From JAWKIW01 sp046331175 (GTDB taxonomy: Bacteria; Actinomycetota; Acidimicrobiia; Acidimicrobiales; Acidimicrobilacustridaceae), in the NCBI GenBank assembly GCA_046331175.1, contig JAXLRI010000005.1, positions 186,001 to 250,000 of the forward strand: DNA of 64,000 nt, read 5' to 3'. Made by a program: the position numbers and the translations under genes. Position 1 is the first letter of the stretch; each line of letters opens with the position of its first letter. A model generated the notes under the pieces. That model was not told the DNA's origin. It worked only from the letters and a program-made list of their open reading frames with translations, and ran no database searches. Shown here one piece after another: positions 16,291 to 26,088 of the stretch.

Positions 16291-17937
16291 ATGTCCACCA
16301 GGGAGAACCGTGAGATCGATGGCCAGGTCGAGGGCCATGGCGATGTCGGTTCGCCGACGCTCGGTTCGGTCCTGGCCGCGGTCGTCTCCGAGGTCCGCGA
16401 GCTGGTGGGTGGGTTCGATGCGTCGGTGATCACGGCCGCGGATGCGGCGGTGCTGGTGGAGCGGTTCGCGGAGCTGGAGCGGCTGGCGGCGGGGGGTCGG
16501 TTGCTGGCGGCGGGGCGGATGGCGCGCACGTCGGTGTGGGCAGGGTCGGGTGACGCCGATGTGGCGGAGTGGATGGCGCGCACGACGGGCCAGTCGCGGG
16601 CCGATGCCCGCAAGGACCTGGCGGCGGCGCGGGTGCTCGACGAGCTGGACGGCACCCAGGACGCCCTCCGGCAGGGTCGGTTGACCAAGGAGCAGGTGCG
16701 TGAGATCGCCCCGGCGGCCAAGGCGGCGCCGGGCAGCGAGGGTGGTCTGCTCGCCGAGGCGGCGTCGGGGTCGGTGGAGGGCCTGGCCCGCAAGGCCCGC
16801 GCCGCCAAGGCCGCGGCGCGTGGCGATGGCCGCGAGGCGGTCGAGCGGCTGCGGCGCCGCCGGTGCATCACCCACGGCCGCGGCGAGGACGGCTCGGCAT
16901 GGGTCCGGGCAGCAGGGCCGCCCGACGACATCGCCCGGATCCTGGCCGGCCTCGCGCTGTGGGCCGAGCAGGCCCGACGCGCCGCCCGCTCTGGTGGCGA
17001 GGTGCTGACCGACGAGCAGGCATCGTTCGACGGGCTCGTCGCGCTGGCCGCCCAACCCGTGCCCCGAGCCGGCGACCCGCACGGCGATGGCGACGAGCAG
17101 CGCGACCTCCCGGGCCGGACGAACGGCAACGGCCACGGCAAGCCGCGCTCCGACCGTGACCGCGGCGTCGACGAGCCCGGCCTCGACGTCGGTGGCCCTC
17201 ACCTGGGTGACGAGCTGACCGGGTGGGCCGACGAGGTCGGTGCGGGGCGAGCGGGCCTTCGAGAGGTCGGCACCCGCGGCGGGCTCACCGCCGGGCCCGG
17301 GTCGCCACGGTGGGCCACCAAGGTCATCGTCAACATCGACCTCGCCGCCTTGCGCCGCGGGTTCACCGTCGCCCGCGAGCGGTGCGAGATCACCGGCATC
17401 GGGCCCGTCCCCGTCGCCACGGTCGACGACCTGATGGCACGCGACGACACCTTCCTCGCCGCTGTGCTCCGCGAGGGAACCGACATCGCCAAGGTCGCCC
17501 ACCTCGGACGAGCACCCACGGCATCCCAACGCACCGCGCTCGAAGCCGACCACGCCACCTGTTGCATCGACGGCTGCCCCGACCCACCCCGGGTGATCGA
17601 CCACCACCACCGCTTCGCCGACGACGGGCCGCGCACGCTCGCCAACCTCGGACCCCTCTGCGACGACCACGACCGCCGCAAGACCCACGACCACTGGGTC
17701 CTGGTCCGCCACGGCCGATCCCGCCGTCTCGTCCCACCCGACCACCCCCTCGCCGCCGGCGCCACCCCCGGCGGCTGCATCGACCTCGACGACCCCGACG
17801 ACGGGGACGACGAGATCACCGGCGACGAGGTCGACGGCGACCGCCGCGTCGGGGCTCGGCACCCCGGCGAGTCGACGGCTCGAGCGACCGAAGCCGACCG
17901 ACCCTCACCCGCCCAGCTCGACCTCCTCGCCGGCTGA
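16291..17937 (+). CDS. DUF222 / HNH endonuclease domain protein (13E12 repeat family)
   Basis: A 548-residue protein with an N-terminal DUF222 region (about 30-330, rich in ARTSVWAGSGDADVAEWMARTTG-like helices and LTKEQVREIAPAA) and a C-terminal HNH motif (about 420-460): CCIDGCPDPPRVIDHHHRF, then LGPLCDDHDRRKTHD, which has the His pairs and metal-binding Cys/His expected. These proteins are abundant and mobile-looking in actinobacterial genomes but are not assigned to a system. The last 50 residues are acidic and low-complexity. The ATG at 16291 is chosen because the probable -10 lies just before it; an in-frame upstream start at 16213 would put the SOS-like box inside the gene. Confidence 0.8.
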   Translation: MSTRENREIDGQVEGHGDVGSPTLGSVLAAVVSEVRELVGGFDASVITAADAAVLVERFAELERLAAGGRLLAAGRMARTSVWAGSGDADVAEWMARTTGQSRADARKDLAAARVLDELDGTQDALRQGRLTKEQVREIAPAAKAAPGSEGGLLAEAASGSVEGLARKARAAKAAARGDGREAVERLRRRRCITHGRGEDGSAWVRAAGPPDDIARILAGLALWAEQARRAARSGGEVLTDEQASFDGLVALAAQPVPRAGDPHGDGDEQRDLPGRTNGNGHGKPRSDRDRGVDEPGLDVGGPHLGDELTGWADEVGAGRAGLREVGTRGGLTAGPGSPRWATKVIVNIDLAALRRGFTVARERCEITGIGPVPVATVDDLMARDDTFLAAVLREGTDIAKVAHLGRAPTASQRTALEADHATCCIDGCPDPPRVIDHHHRFADDGPRTLANLGPLCDDHDRRKTHDHWVLVRHGRSRRLVPPDHPLAAGATPGGCIDLDDPDDGDDEITGDEVDGDRRVGARHPGESTARATEADRPSPAQLDLLAG

Positions 17938-18071
17938 CGCGGCATCCGCGTCGGCGTTCGCCATCACGCAGCAGCCTGACCACGTACGCACGCCGGCGGC
18001 CGCGCGTCGGGCCACACGGGTTGGGCCAGGCGGGTACGGCTGCGGGCCGGCGGCGCCGGTAGGTTGCCGGC

Positions 18072-19058
18072 ATGCGTGCGGTCGTGCTCTCCACCTACGG
18101 CGGTCCTGAGGTCCTCGAGCTGCTCGAGGTCCCCGATCCGGTCCCCGGGCCCGAGGAGGTCGTGGTGGCGGTGGCTGCCACCGCCCTCAACCGGGCCGAC
18201 CTCCTGCAGCGCCGCGGCTTCTACCCCGGCCCGGCCATGGAGCACGAGGTCCCCGGCATGGAGCTGGCCGGCGTCGTCGTCGAGCGCGGCGAGCGGGCCA
18301 CGGCGTGGGAGGTCGGTGACCACGTCATGGGCATCGTCGGCGGTGGGGCCTACGCCGAGCGCATCGCCGTCCACGAACGCCAGCTGCTGCCCGTGCCCGC
18401 GTCGGTCCCGCTGGCCGACGCCGCCGCCATCCCCGAGGTGTGGATCACCGCATTCGACGCCCTCGTCGTGCAGGGCGGCCTCACCTCGGGCCGCACCGCC
18501 CTCGTGCACGCCGGCGCCTCGGGTGTGGGCACGGCATCGATCCAGATCGCCAAGGCCATGGGCGCCGCGATCGTGGTGACGGCGTCGGCGGGCAAGCTCG
18601 ACGCCTGCCGCCAGCTCGGCGCCGACCTCGCCGTCGACTACGCCTCGGAGGACTTCGTGGCCGCGGCCCGCGAGCTGACCGGCGGCGCGGGCGTCGACGT
18701 GGTGCTCGACGTCATCGGCGGCGACTACGTCGACCGCAACGTCGACGCCGTTCGGGTCGGCGGCCGGATCGTGCAGGTCGGCGTGATGGGCGGCGGCGTC
18801 ACGCCGGTCAACATCGGCAAGCTGCTGCCCAAGCGGGCCAGCCTCATCGGCACGGTGCTGCGCGCCCGACCGATCGAGGAGAAGATCGCCATCACCCAGC
18901 GCTTCGGCGCCGAGGTGCTGCCGCTGTTCGACCGCGGCGAGGTCCGCCCGGTGATCGACTCCCGGTTCGCCCTCGCCGACATCGCCGCCGCCCACGAACG
19001 CATGGAGGCCAACGCCAACGTCGGCAAGATCGTCGTCGACGTGGCCGACCCCACCTGA
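18072..19058 (+). CDS. NAD(P)H-quinone oxidoreductase, zinc-less MDR family (PIG3-like)
   Basis: A 328-residue medium-chain dehydrogenase/reductase beginning MRAVVLSTYGGPEVLEL. The N-terminal GroES-like domain contains NRADLLQRRGFYP; the Rossmann domain has HAGASGVGTASIQIAKAMGA (about 147-166), the NADPH loop. The zinc ligands of alcohol dehydrogenases are absent, as expected for quinone oxidoreductases. PIG3-like enzymes reduce quinones or enones with NADPH. The C-terminal part has LFDRGEVRPVIDSRF, a conserved signature. It stands alone in a 134-bp/116-bp intergenic frame. Confidence 0.87.
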   Translation: MRAVVLSTYGGPEVLELLEVPDPVPGPEEVVVAVAATALNRADLLQRRGFYPGPAMEHEVPGMELAGVVVERGERATAWEVGDHVMGIVGGGAYAERIAVHERQLLPVPASVPLADAAAIPEVWITAFDALVVQGGLTSGRTALVHAGASGVGTASIQIAKAMGAAIVVTASAGKLDACRQLGADLAVDYASEDFVAAARELTGGAGVDVVLDVIGGDYVDRNVDAVRVGGRIVQVGVMGGGVTPVNIGKLLPKRASLIGTVLRARPIEEKIAITQRFGAEVLPLFDRGEVRPVIDSRFALADIAAAHERMEANANVGKIVVDVADPT

Positions 19059-19174
19059 TCCCGATCGCTCGCCTCGCGACCACGGCCACGACGAAGGCCG
19101 GCGACTCGTGGGCCGTGACCTGTCGGTCGGCGACCGGTCACCGGATGTCCCGTCAGGGGGCCCGGACGGCCGGG

Positions 19175-20020
19175 TCAGACGGCGGGGGCGGTCTCGGCGA
19201 CCGGGGGGAGCGAGGCGTCGGCGGCCTCGCCCTCGAGCACGGCCCGCAGCACGGTGACGGCCTGGCCGGCCAGGCTCACGCGGTCCTCGCCCACCTCGAC
19301 CCGCACCACGCCACCTCGGCCCGAGGCCTGGTAGCAGAGCAGGCTGGTCTTGCCGAGGCGCTCGGCCCAATAGGGCCCGAGCACGGCGTGGGCCGAGCCG
19401 GTGACCGGGTCCTCGTCGACGCCCACCGACGGGGCGAAGAAGCGGGAGATCACGTCGTACAGGCCGTCGCCGACGCTGGTGACGATGACCCCGCGGGTGC
19501 CGATCTCTCGCAGGTGGGTCATGTCGGGGGCCATCTCACGCACCTGGTCGGGCGACGGCACCTCGACGAGGTAGTCGAGCCGGGACCGGCTGACGGCCAC
19601 CGCGTCGGTGAGCCCCAGGCTCTCGAGCAGGGCGCCCGGCGGGGTGATGGCCTCGGGTTGGCCGGCGGGGAAGTCGAGCTCGATCCACCCGTCGTTGGTC
19701 TGGGCCGCCCGCAGCTCGCCGCTGGCGGTGAAGAACACGAGCTCGTCGGCGAACGGCACGCCACGGTGCTCGTAGAGGTAGTGCGCGGCGGCCAGCGTGG
19801 CGTGGCCGCACAGGTCGACCTCGACGGTCGGTGTGAACCAGCGCAGGTCCCAGCCACCGTGGACCGGGACCAGGAACGACGTCTCCGAGAGGTTCATCTC
19901 GGCGGCCACCGCCTGCATCCAGCCCGGGTCGGCCGGCTCGTCGAGCAGGCAGACGCCGGCCGGGTTCCCGCTGAACGGCTTGTCAGCGAAGGCGTCGATC
20001 TGGACGATCTCGATGGTCAC
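19175..20020 (-). CDS. PhzF-family isomerase/epimerase-like protein
   Basis: A 281-residue protein of the diaminopimelate-epimerase-like PhzF family. It begins with IVQIDAFADKPFSGNPAGVCLL and has NLSETSFLV with the catalytic Glu near residue 45, then RWFTPTVEVDLCGHATLAAAH and DEDPVTGSAHAVLGPYW near the C-terminus. PhzF itself isomerises a phenazine precursor, but most homologues have unknown substrates, so phenazine synthesis is not implied. It starts with GTG at 20020. It lies 72 bases downstream of the citrate synthase gene on the same strand. Confidence 0.87.
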   Translation of the reverse strand: MTIEIVQIDAFADKPFSGNPAGVCLLDEPADPGWMQAVAAEMNLSETSFLVPVHGGWDLRWFTPTVEVDLCGHATLAAAHYLYEHRGVPFADELVFFTASGELRAAQTNDGWIELDFPAGQPEAITPPGALLESLGLTDAVAVSRSRLDYLVEVPSPDQVREMAPDMTHLREIGTRGVIVTSVGDGLYDVISRFFAPSVGVDEDPVTGSAHAVLGPYWAERLGKTSLLCYQASGRGGVVRVEVGEDRVSLAGQAVTVLRAVLEGEAADASLPPVAETAPAV

Positions 20021-20092
20021 GACGGGCTCGATGCGCTCGGGGTCACGAAGGGCAGGCGGAAGGTGACGCTCCCGAGGTGCCGCCCAGGCACC

Positions 20093-21361
<1,269 letters not shown>

Positions 21362-21481
21362 GTCGCTGCTCCGGATCGCCGTGCCCCGGCGCAGACCCGG
21401 GGCGGTGTCGGGGTGCTCGACCCGGCGAGCGCGTGGGCGCGGCTACCCCGGGGTGAGCGTCCCGGGACCCCCTTGTCCCGA

Positions 21482-21498
21482 AACCTGTTCTGGTTTCG
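21482..21498. promoter_or_regulatory. Second copy of the KstR-like motif, upstream of gltA
   Basis: AACCTGTTCTGGTTTCG matches the sequence at 325-341 at 15 of 17 positions. It also lies within an inverted repeat, CGAAACC-TGTTCT-GGTTTCG (21479-21498). It is about 120 bases before the gltA start (minus strand) and 70 bases after the lysS stop. It could be an operator or, alternatively, a hairpin following lysS; the match to 325 favours an operator. Confidence 0.4.
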
Positions 21499-21567
21499 AC
21501 ACCCTACCGCTGCGACGGCGGGCTGCCGAACGCAGCGCGGAGCGGCTGCACGCCCTCCGGCGAGGGG

Positions 21568-23226
21568 TCACGCGGGGCCGGGGGCGGCCGGGTCGGCGTC
21601 GCCGTCGCCGGTGGCATCGGCGGCACCGGTCGCCGTCGCCGGAGCGCCGTCCTCGGGGCGCAGGGTGGGGAACAGGATCACCTCGCGGATCGAGGACTGC
21701 CCCGACAGGAGCATGACGAGGCGGTCGATTCCGATGCCCAGGCCACCGGTGGGCGGCAGGCCGTACTCGAGGGCGCGGATGTAGTCGTGGTCGACGTCGC
21801 CGGCCTCGAGGTCGCCGCCCGCCTTGGCCCGGGCCTCGGCCTCGAACCGCTCGAGCTGGTCGATGGGGTCGTTCAGCTCGCTGTAGGCGTTGGCCAGCTC
21901 GCGGCCGTCGACCACCAGCTCGAACCGCTCGACCAGCGTGGGGTCGTCGGGCCGGGCCTTGGCCAGCGGCGAGATCTCCCGAGGGTGGTCGAGCACGAAG
22001 GTGGGCTCGACCAGGTGCTGCTCGACGAGCTCGTCGTACACGGCGTACGTGAGCCGGCCCGAGCCCCACGATGCCTCGTGGTCGATGCCGAGGCCGTCGA
22101 GCACCGCTCGAGCCGCCTCGATCGGCATCGACGGGCTGATCTCGACCGCGGCGTGCTCGCGGATCAGCTCGACCATCGTGGCCCGCCGCCACGGCGCGGC
22201 CAGGTCGACCTCGCGGTCGCGGATGGTGACCACGGTCGTGCCCAGCGCCTCGCGTGCCGCCCGCACGACCAGGGCCTCGGTGAGGGCCATCATGTCGTGG
22301 TAGTCCTCGAAGGCGGCATAGGCCTCGAGCATCGTGAACTCGGGGTTGTGGCGGGTGTCGATGCCCTCGTTGCGGAACACGCGGCCGATCTCGAAGACCT
22401 TCTCGAGCCCGCCCACGACCAGGCGCTTGAGCGGCAGCTCGAGGGCGATGCGCAGGTAGGTGTCGGTGTCGAGGGCGTTGTAGTGGGTCACGAACGGGCG
22501 GGCGGTGGCCCCCCCGTGGGTGAGGCTCAGGGCCGGCGTCTCGACCTCGAGGAAGCCCTGCTCGTGCAGGTGGGTGCGGATGGCCTGGACGGCCCGGAAG
22601 CGGATCTCGAAGGTGCGCCGGGTCTGGGCGTTGGTGATGAGGTCGACGTAGCGCTGCCGGAAGCGGGTGTCGGTGTCGGCCAGGCCTCGCCACTTGTCGG
22701 GCAGCGGCCGCACCGCCTTGGAGAGCAGCTGCCAGTCGGTGACCTTCACCGACAGCTCGCCCCGCTTGGACACCATCACCGTGCCCTGGGCGGCCAGCCA
22801 GTCGCCGCGGTCGACGACCTCGGTGAGCTCGGTGAAGCGCTCGGCGCCGATGACCTTCTGGGACACGAACAGCTGGATCTCGCCGGAGCGGTCGCGCAGC
22901 TGGACGAACACGAGCCTGCCGTGGTCGCGCACCAGCATGACCCGGCCGGCGACCGCCACCTCGACGTCGGTCTCGACGCCCGGCTCGAGGTCGCCGAACC
23001 GCTCGCGCACGGAGCCGATCTCGTCCTCGCGTCGCGTGCGGGCGGGGTAGGGGTCGACGCCTCGCTCGCGCAGGGCGGCCACCTTGGCCAGGCGCACCTC
23101 GCGCAGGCCGTGCGCCTCGGCCTCCTCGGCCGCGATCTCGGCCTCGCTGACGGCATCGTCGGGCGCCGCGTCGGCCGGCGGGACCGGTGCTGCCGGGTCC
23201 GTGGAGCGGGGGTCGTCCTGGGACAT
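21568..23226 (-). CDS. lysS: Lysyl-tRNA synthetase, class II
   Basis: A 552-residue class II synthetase charging tRNA-Lys. After an acidic low-complexity N-terminal extension (about 1-38) come the OB-fold anticodon domain (about 60-150), motif 1 region with RQRYVDLITNAQTRRTF, motif 2 with GRVFRNEGIDTRHNPEF (about 260) and motif 3 with GLGIGIDRLVMLLSG (about 505). The C-terminal 25 residues (after ILFPTLRPED) are an Asp/Ala-rich tail, which is not needed in the family. It is the only synthetase in the window. Its start follows an upstream region of 120 bp shared with the LysR gene's 3' end. Confidence 0.95.
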   Translation of the reverse strand: MSQDDPRSTDPAAPVPPADAAPDDAVSEAEIAAEEAEAHGLREVRLAKVAALRERGVDPYPARTRREDEIGSVRERFGDLEPGVETDVEVAVAGRVMLVRDHGRLVFVQLRDRSGEIQLFVSQKVIGAERFTELTEVVDRGDWLAAQGTVMVSKRGELSVKVTDWQLLSKAVRPLPDKWRGLADTDTRFRQRYVDLITNAQTRRTFEIRFRAVQAIRTHLHEQGFLEVETPALSLTHGGATARPFVTHYNALDTDTYLRIALELPLKRLVVGGLEKVFEIGRVFRNEGIDTRHNPEFTMLEAYAAFEDYHDMMALTEALVVRAAREALGTTVVTIRDREVDLAAPWRRATMVELIREHAAVEISPSMPIEAARAVLDGLGIDHEASWGSGRLTYAVYDELVEQHLVEPTFVLDHPREISPLAKARPDDPTLVERFELVVDGRELANAYSELNDPIDQLERFEAEARAKAGGDLEAGDVDHDYIRALEYGLPPTGGLGIGIDRLVMLLSGQSSIREVILFPTLRPEDGAPATATGAADATGDGDADPAAPGPA

Positions 23227-23346
23227 GGGGCGTCACCCTAGTGGCGCGCCCCGGCCCGTCCCGAAGCGGTTCGTCGCCGGTCGCGGCAGCGCGCGCGTGC
23301 GACCGGCGACGGCGGCGCGGGCGGGCCGGCGACGATCAGGTGGCGA

Positions 23347-24273
23347 TCAGGCGACGGGCTCGGCCGGCGCCGGGTGGATGCCGGGCTGGTCGGCGGCGTC
23401 GTCGCGCACGACGGCGTGGAGGCACTCGCGCAGCGCGCGGGCGGGAGCGGCCAGCAGGCCCCGCCGGCGGCGGGCCAGACCGACCGACCGGCCGGCGAGG
23501 CCGTCGACCGGGATGCGGCGCCAGTCGCCACCGATCCACCCCGGCGCGGCGCTGGCCGGCAGCAGCGCGGCGCCGAAGCCCTGGAAGGCCAGCGACGCCA
23601 GCAGGCGCATGCCGTCGACCTCGGCCTGGGGGACGAGGTGCACGCCGGCGGCGGCGGCCTGCTGGTCGAGCTGGTCGCGGAAGGTGGTGCCCTGGGGCTC
23701 GAGCAGGAGCGGCTCCTCGTCGAGGTCGGCCAGGGCGATGTGCTCGCGGTCGTGCAGCGGGTGGCCCGCCGGGGCCACCAGGACGCGGTCCTCGTCGAAG
23801 AGGTGCTCGACGGCGATGTCGGGCTCGTCCACGGGCAGGTTCACCACGGCCAGGTCGAGGCGGCCGTTCTCGAGCTGGGGGAGGAGCGACGACGTGGTGG
23901 CGTCGACCACCACCAGCTGGACCTTGGGGTGGGCGACCCGCATCCGCTCGACGAGGTGGGGCACCAGCCAGCGGGCGGTGGTGCCGATGCAACCGAGGTG
24001 CACGGTGCCGGCCACCTCGGCGTTCAACGAGGCCACGTCGGCCTCGAGGGCGTCGAGCTCGGCCTGCACCCGACGGGCCCGGTCGACGACGACCTGGCCC
24101 GGTTCGGTGAGGGTGCCCGTGGCCCGGTCGATGAGAACCGCGCCGAGCTCGCGCTCGAGGCGGGCGACGTGGGTGGACACGTTGGACTGCACGGTGTGCA
24201 GCGCTCGGGCCGCGGCCGAGAAGCTGCCGTGGTCGGCCACCGCGACGAGGGCGTTGAGCTGCCGCAGATCCAT
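23347..24273 (-). CDS. LysR-family transcriptional regulator
   Basis: A 308-residue regulator. Residues 1-62 form the winged helix-turn-helix: MDLRQLNALVAVADHGSFSA, then ALHTVQSNVSTHVARLERELG. The rest is the two-lobed LysR effector-binding domain, including LDLAVVNLPVDEPDIAVE. The last ~35 residues are Arg/Ala-rich. The ATG at 24273 is chosen because it gives the standard MDLRQL start. It is divergent from the HAD/acyltransferase gene at 24615 across a comparatively AT-rich intergenic region, the typical place of a LysR operator. The effector and target are unknown. Confidence 0.9.
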   Translation of the reverse strand: MDLRQLNALVAVADHGSFSAAARALHTVQSNVSTHVARLERELGAVLIDRATGTLTEPGQVVVDRARRVQAELDALEADVASLNAEVAGTVHLGCIGTTARWLVPHLVERMRVAHPKVQLVVVDATTSSLLPQLENGRLDLAVVNLPVDEPDIAVEHLFDEDRVLVAPAGHPLHDREHIALADLDEEPLLLEPQGTTFRDQLDQQAAAAGVHLVPQAEVDGMRLLASLAFQGFGAALLPASAAPGWIGGDWRRIPVDGLAGRSVGLARRRRGLLAAPARALRECLHAVVRDDAADQPGIHPAPAEPVA

Positions 24274-24614
24274 CGCCGCACATGATGGCACGTATCACGA
24301 ATTGCTGTTGGACAGATTGCCGATGGGGGCGCATGCTGGCGTTGCACATATCGCCGAGGCGCGGCTCGCTCCCCCCGCGAGCCCCTCGTGCCGGTTCGAC
24401 CGGTCGATCCCCCCTCGACCCCGAACCATCCACGGAGCTGGCCGAACCCCCACCGGCCGGCTCCGTGCGTTTTCGGGCCAGCGCCCCGCCGGCGGTCCCG
24501 TCGCTCGTCCCCGCTCGTCCCCGGTCGTTCCCGCTGGTCCCCCCGCCGCCCGTCCCCGGCGGGGCCGGCCTCGCCGGGGCGAGGTCGCCGCCGCCCCGGC
24601 TACGGTGCCGGTCC
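24274..24614. other. 341-bp divergent intergenic region, AT-rich near the LysR start
   Basis: Bases 24274-24350 are much less GC-rich than the surroundings (CACGAATTGCTGTTGGACAG and GTTGCACATATCG) and suit a LysR operator/promoter. A terminator-like hairpin follows at 24432. After that the sequence is a C/G-rich tract running to the HAD/acyltransferase start. I see no gene: an open frame running in from 24282 reads as noise. Confidence 0.5.
24432..24474 (+). terminator. Terminator-like hairpin followed by GCGTTTT
   Basis: Arms 24432-24444 and 24454-24466 form a 13-bp stem (one G-T pair) with a 9-base loop, and GCGTTTT follows on the plus strand. No plus-strand gene ends before it, so it may end a leader or small RNA started in the LysR-divergent promoter region, or attenuate the gene at 24615. 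Confidence 0.45.
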
Positions 24615-26042
24615 ATGGCCGCTGCCGCCTTCTTCGACCTCGACCGCACGCTCATCGCCGGGGCCAGCGGGCCTGCCTTCTCGGCGGCCATGAAGGCCGT
24701 CGGCCTGCTGGCCGACCGCACGATCCCCGGCGAGGACCTCCTGTTCAAGGTGTTCGACCTGGTCGGCGAGAACCGGCCGTCGATGATGCTCACCCGCCAG
24801 GCTGCCCGCCTGGCCCAGGGTTGGTCCGTGGCCGATGCCGAGGAGGCCGGCCGGATGGCGGCCGCCACCCTCGTGCACCAGGTGCAGCCCTACGCCCGCC
24901 TGCTCATCGAGGAGCACCAGGCCGAGGGCCGCCAGGTCGTCATCGCCACCACCACCCCCGAGCACCTGGTGCGCCCGCTGGCCGAGCTGCTCGGCGTCGA
25001 CGCGGTGGTGGCCACCCGCTACGGCGTGCGCGACGGGGCCTTCGACGGCACCATCGACGGCGAGTTCGTGTGGGGCAAGGGCAAGTACCGGGCGGTGGCC
25101 GAGTGGGCGGGCGCCGCCGGCGTCGACCTGCGTGGGTCGTGGGCCTACTCCGACAGCTACTACGACGTGCCGCTGCTCAGCGCCGTCGGGCACCCGACCG
25201 TGGTCAACCCCGATCCCCGCATGCGGATCCAGGCCACGGTGCGCCGCTGGCCCCAGATCTACCTCGACGTTCCGCCCGGCGTCCCCAAGCTGGCCGGCGT
25301 CGAGCCGCAGCAGGCCATCTTCCCCTTCGCCCGCCCCGAGCTGGTCCGGTACGCCCGCCTGCACATCGACGGCACCGACCACATCCCTGCGGTGGGTCCC
25401 GCCATCATCTGCGGCAACCACCGCTCCTACTTCGACCCGCTGGCCGTCGGCTTCGCCATCGCCAAGCGGGGACGCCCCGTGCGCTTCCTCGGCAAGAAGG
25501 AGGTGTTCGACGCCCCCGTCGTCGGCGACGTGGCCCGGGCCATGGGCGGCATCCGCGTCGAGCGGGGCACCGGCTCGGACGAGCCGCTGAAGGAGGCGGC
25601 CGTCGCCCTGCGCGCCGGCGAGCTGGTGGCGATCATGCCCCAGGGCACCATCCCCCGGGGCCGGGCGTTCTTCGACCCCGTCCTGAAGGGTCGGTGGGGC
25701 GCGGCGCGGCTGGCGGCGATGACCCGGGCACCGGTGATCCCGATGGGGCTGTGGGGGACCGAGGAGGTGTGGCCCCGCAACGCCAAGGTGCCCAACGTCT
25801 GGAACCTGCTCGACCCGCCCGACGTGCAGGTGCGCGTGGGTCGGCCGGTGCCGCTCACCTACGACGACCCCGATCTCGACACGGAGCGGATCATGAGCGC
25901 CATCTCGGCGCTGCTCCCGCCGGAGGGGCGCGAGTGGCACGAGCCCACGCCCGAGGAGCTGGCCCGCACCCTCCCCTCCGGCTACGCCGGCGATCCCGAC
26001 GACCTCGGCCACGAGGAGGGGCGTCGCCCCGGCGTCGACTGA
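24615..26042 (+). CDS. HAD-IB hydrolase fused to 1-acylglycerol-3-phosphate acyltransferase
   Basis: A 475-residue two-domain protein. The N-terminal HAD-IB phosphatase-like domain (about 1-220) begins AAAFFDLDRTLIAG with the nucleophile Asp8 and Asp10; ATTTPEHLVRPLAE is motif II and AYSDSYYDVPLL the metal motif. The C-terminal PlsC-type acyltransferase domain (about 240-450) has the HX4D motif in GNHRSYFDP (His269, Asp274) and MPQGTIPRG, the FPEGT-like acceptor motif. Such fusions probably handle phosphorylated lipid intermediates, possibly making lysophosphatidic or phosphatidic acid derivatives. The start at 24615 gives the family-type N-terminus; the long open frame upstream is noise. Confidence 0.88.
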   Translation: MAAAAFFDLDRTLIAGASGPAFSAAMKAVGLLADRTIPGEDLLFKVFDLVGENRPSMMLTRQAARLAQGWSVADAEEAGRMAAATLVHQVQPYARLLIEEHQAEGRQVVIATTTPEHLVRPLAELLGVDAVVATRYGVRDGAFDGTIDGEFVWGKGKYRAVAEWAGAAGVDLRGSWAYSDSYYDVPLLSAVGHPTVVNPDPRMRIQATVRRWPQIYLDVPPGVPKLAGVEPQQAIFPFARPELVRYARLHIDGTDHIPAVGPAIICGNHRSYFDPLAVGFAIAKRGRPVRFLGKKEVFDAPVVGDVARAMGGIRVERGTGSDEPLKEAAVALRAGELVAIMPQGTIPRGRAFFDPVLKGRWGAARLAAMTRAPVIPMGLWGTEEVWPRNAKVPNVWNLLDPPDVQVRVGRPVPLTYDDPDLDTERIMSAISALLPPEGREWHEPTPEELARTLPSGYAGDPDDLGHEEGRRPGVD

Positions 26043-26088
26043 TCGCCGGCGGAGCGACCGGGCGCTGCCGTCGGACCGGGGAGCAGCC

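Noticed and set aside
21459..21480. Additional small palindrome (GTCCCGGGAC) near gltA as an operator
   Set aside because: Short GC palindromes are frequent by chance at this base composition.
24282..24614. Extension of the HAD/acyltransferase upstream, or a Cys-rich leader peptide beginning MMARITNCCW
   Set aside because: No ribosome-binding site and the reading frame runs on as Pro/Arg noise; the family start at 24615 is clear. The Cys and Trp codons arise in the AT-rich promoter.
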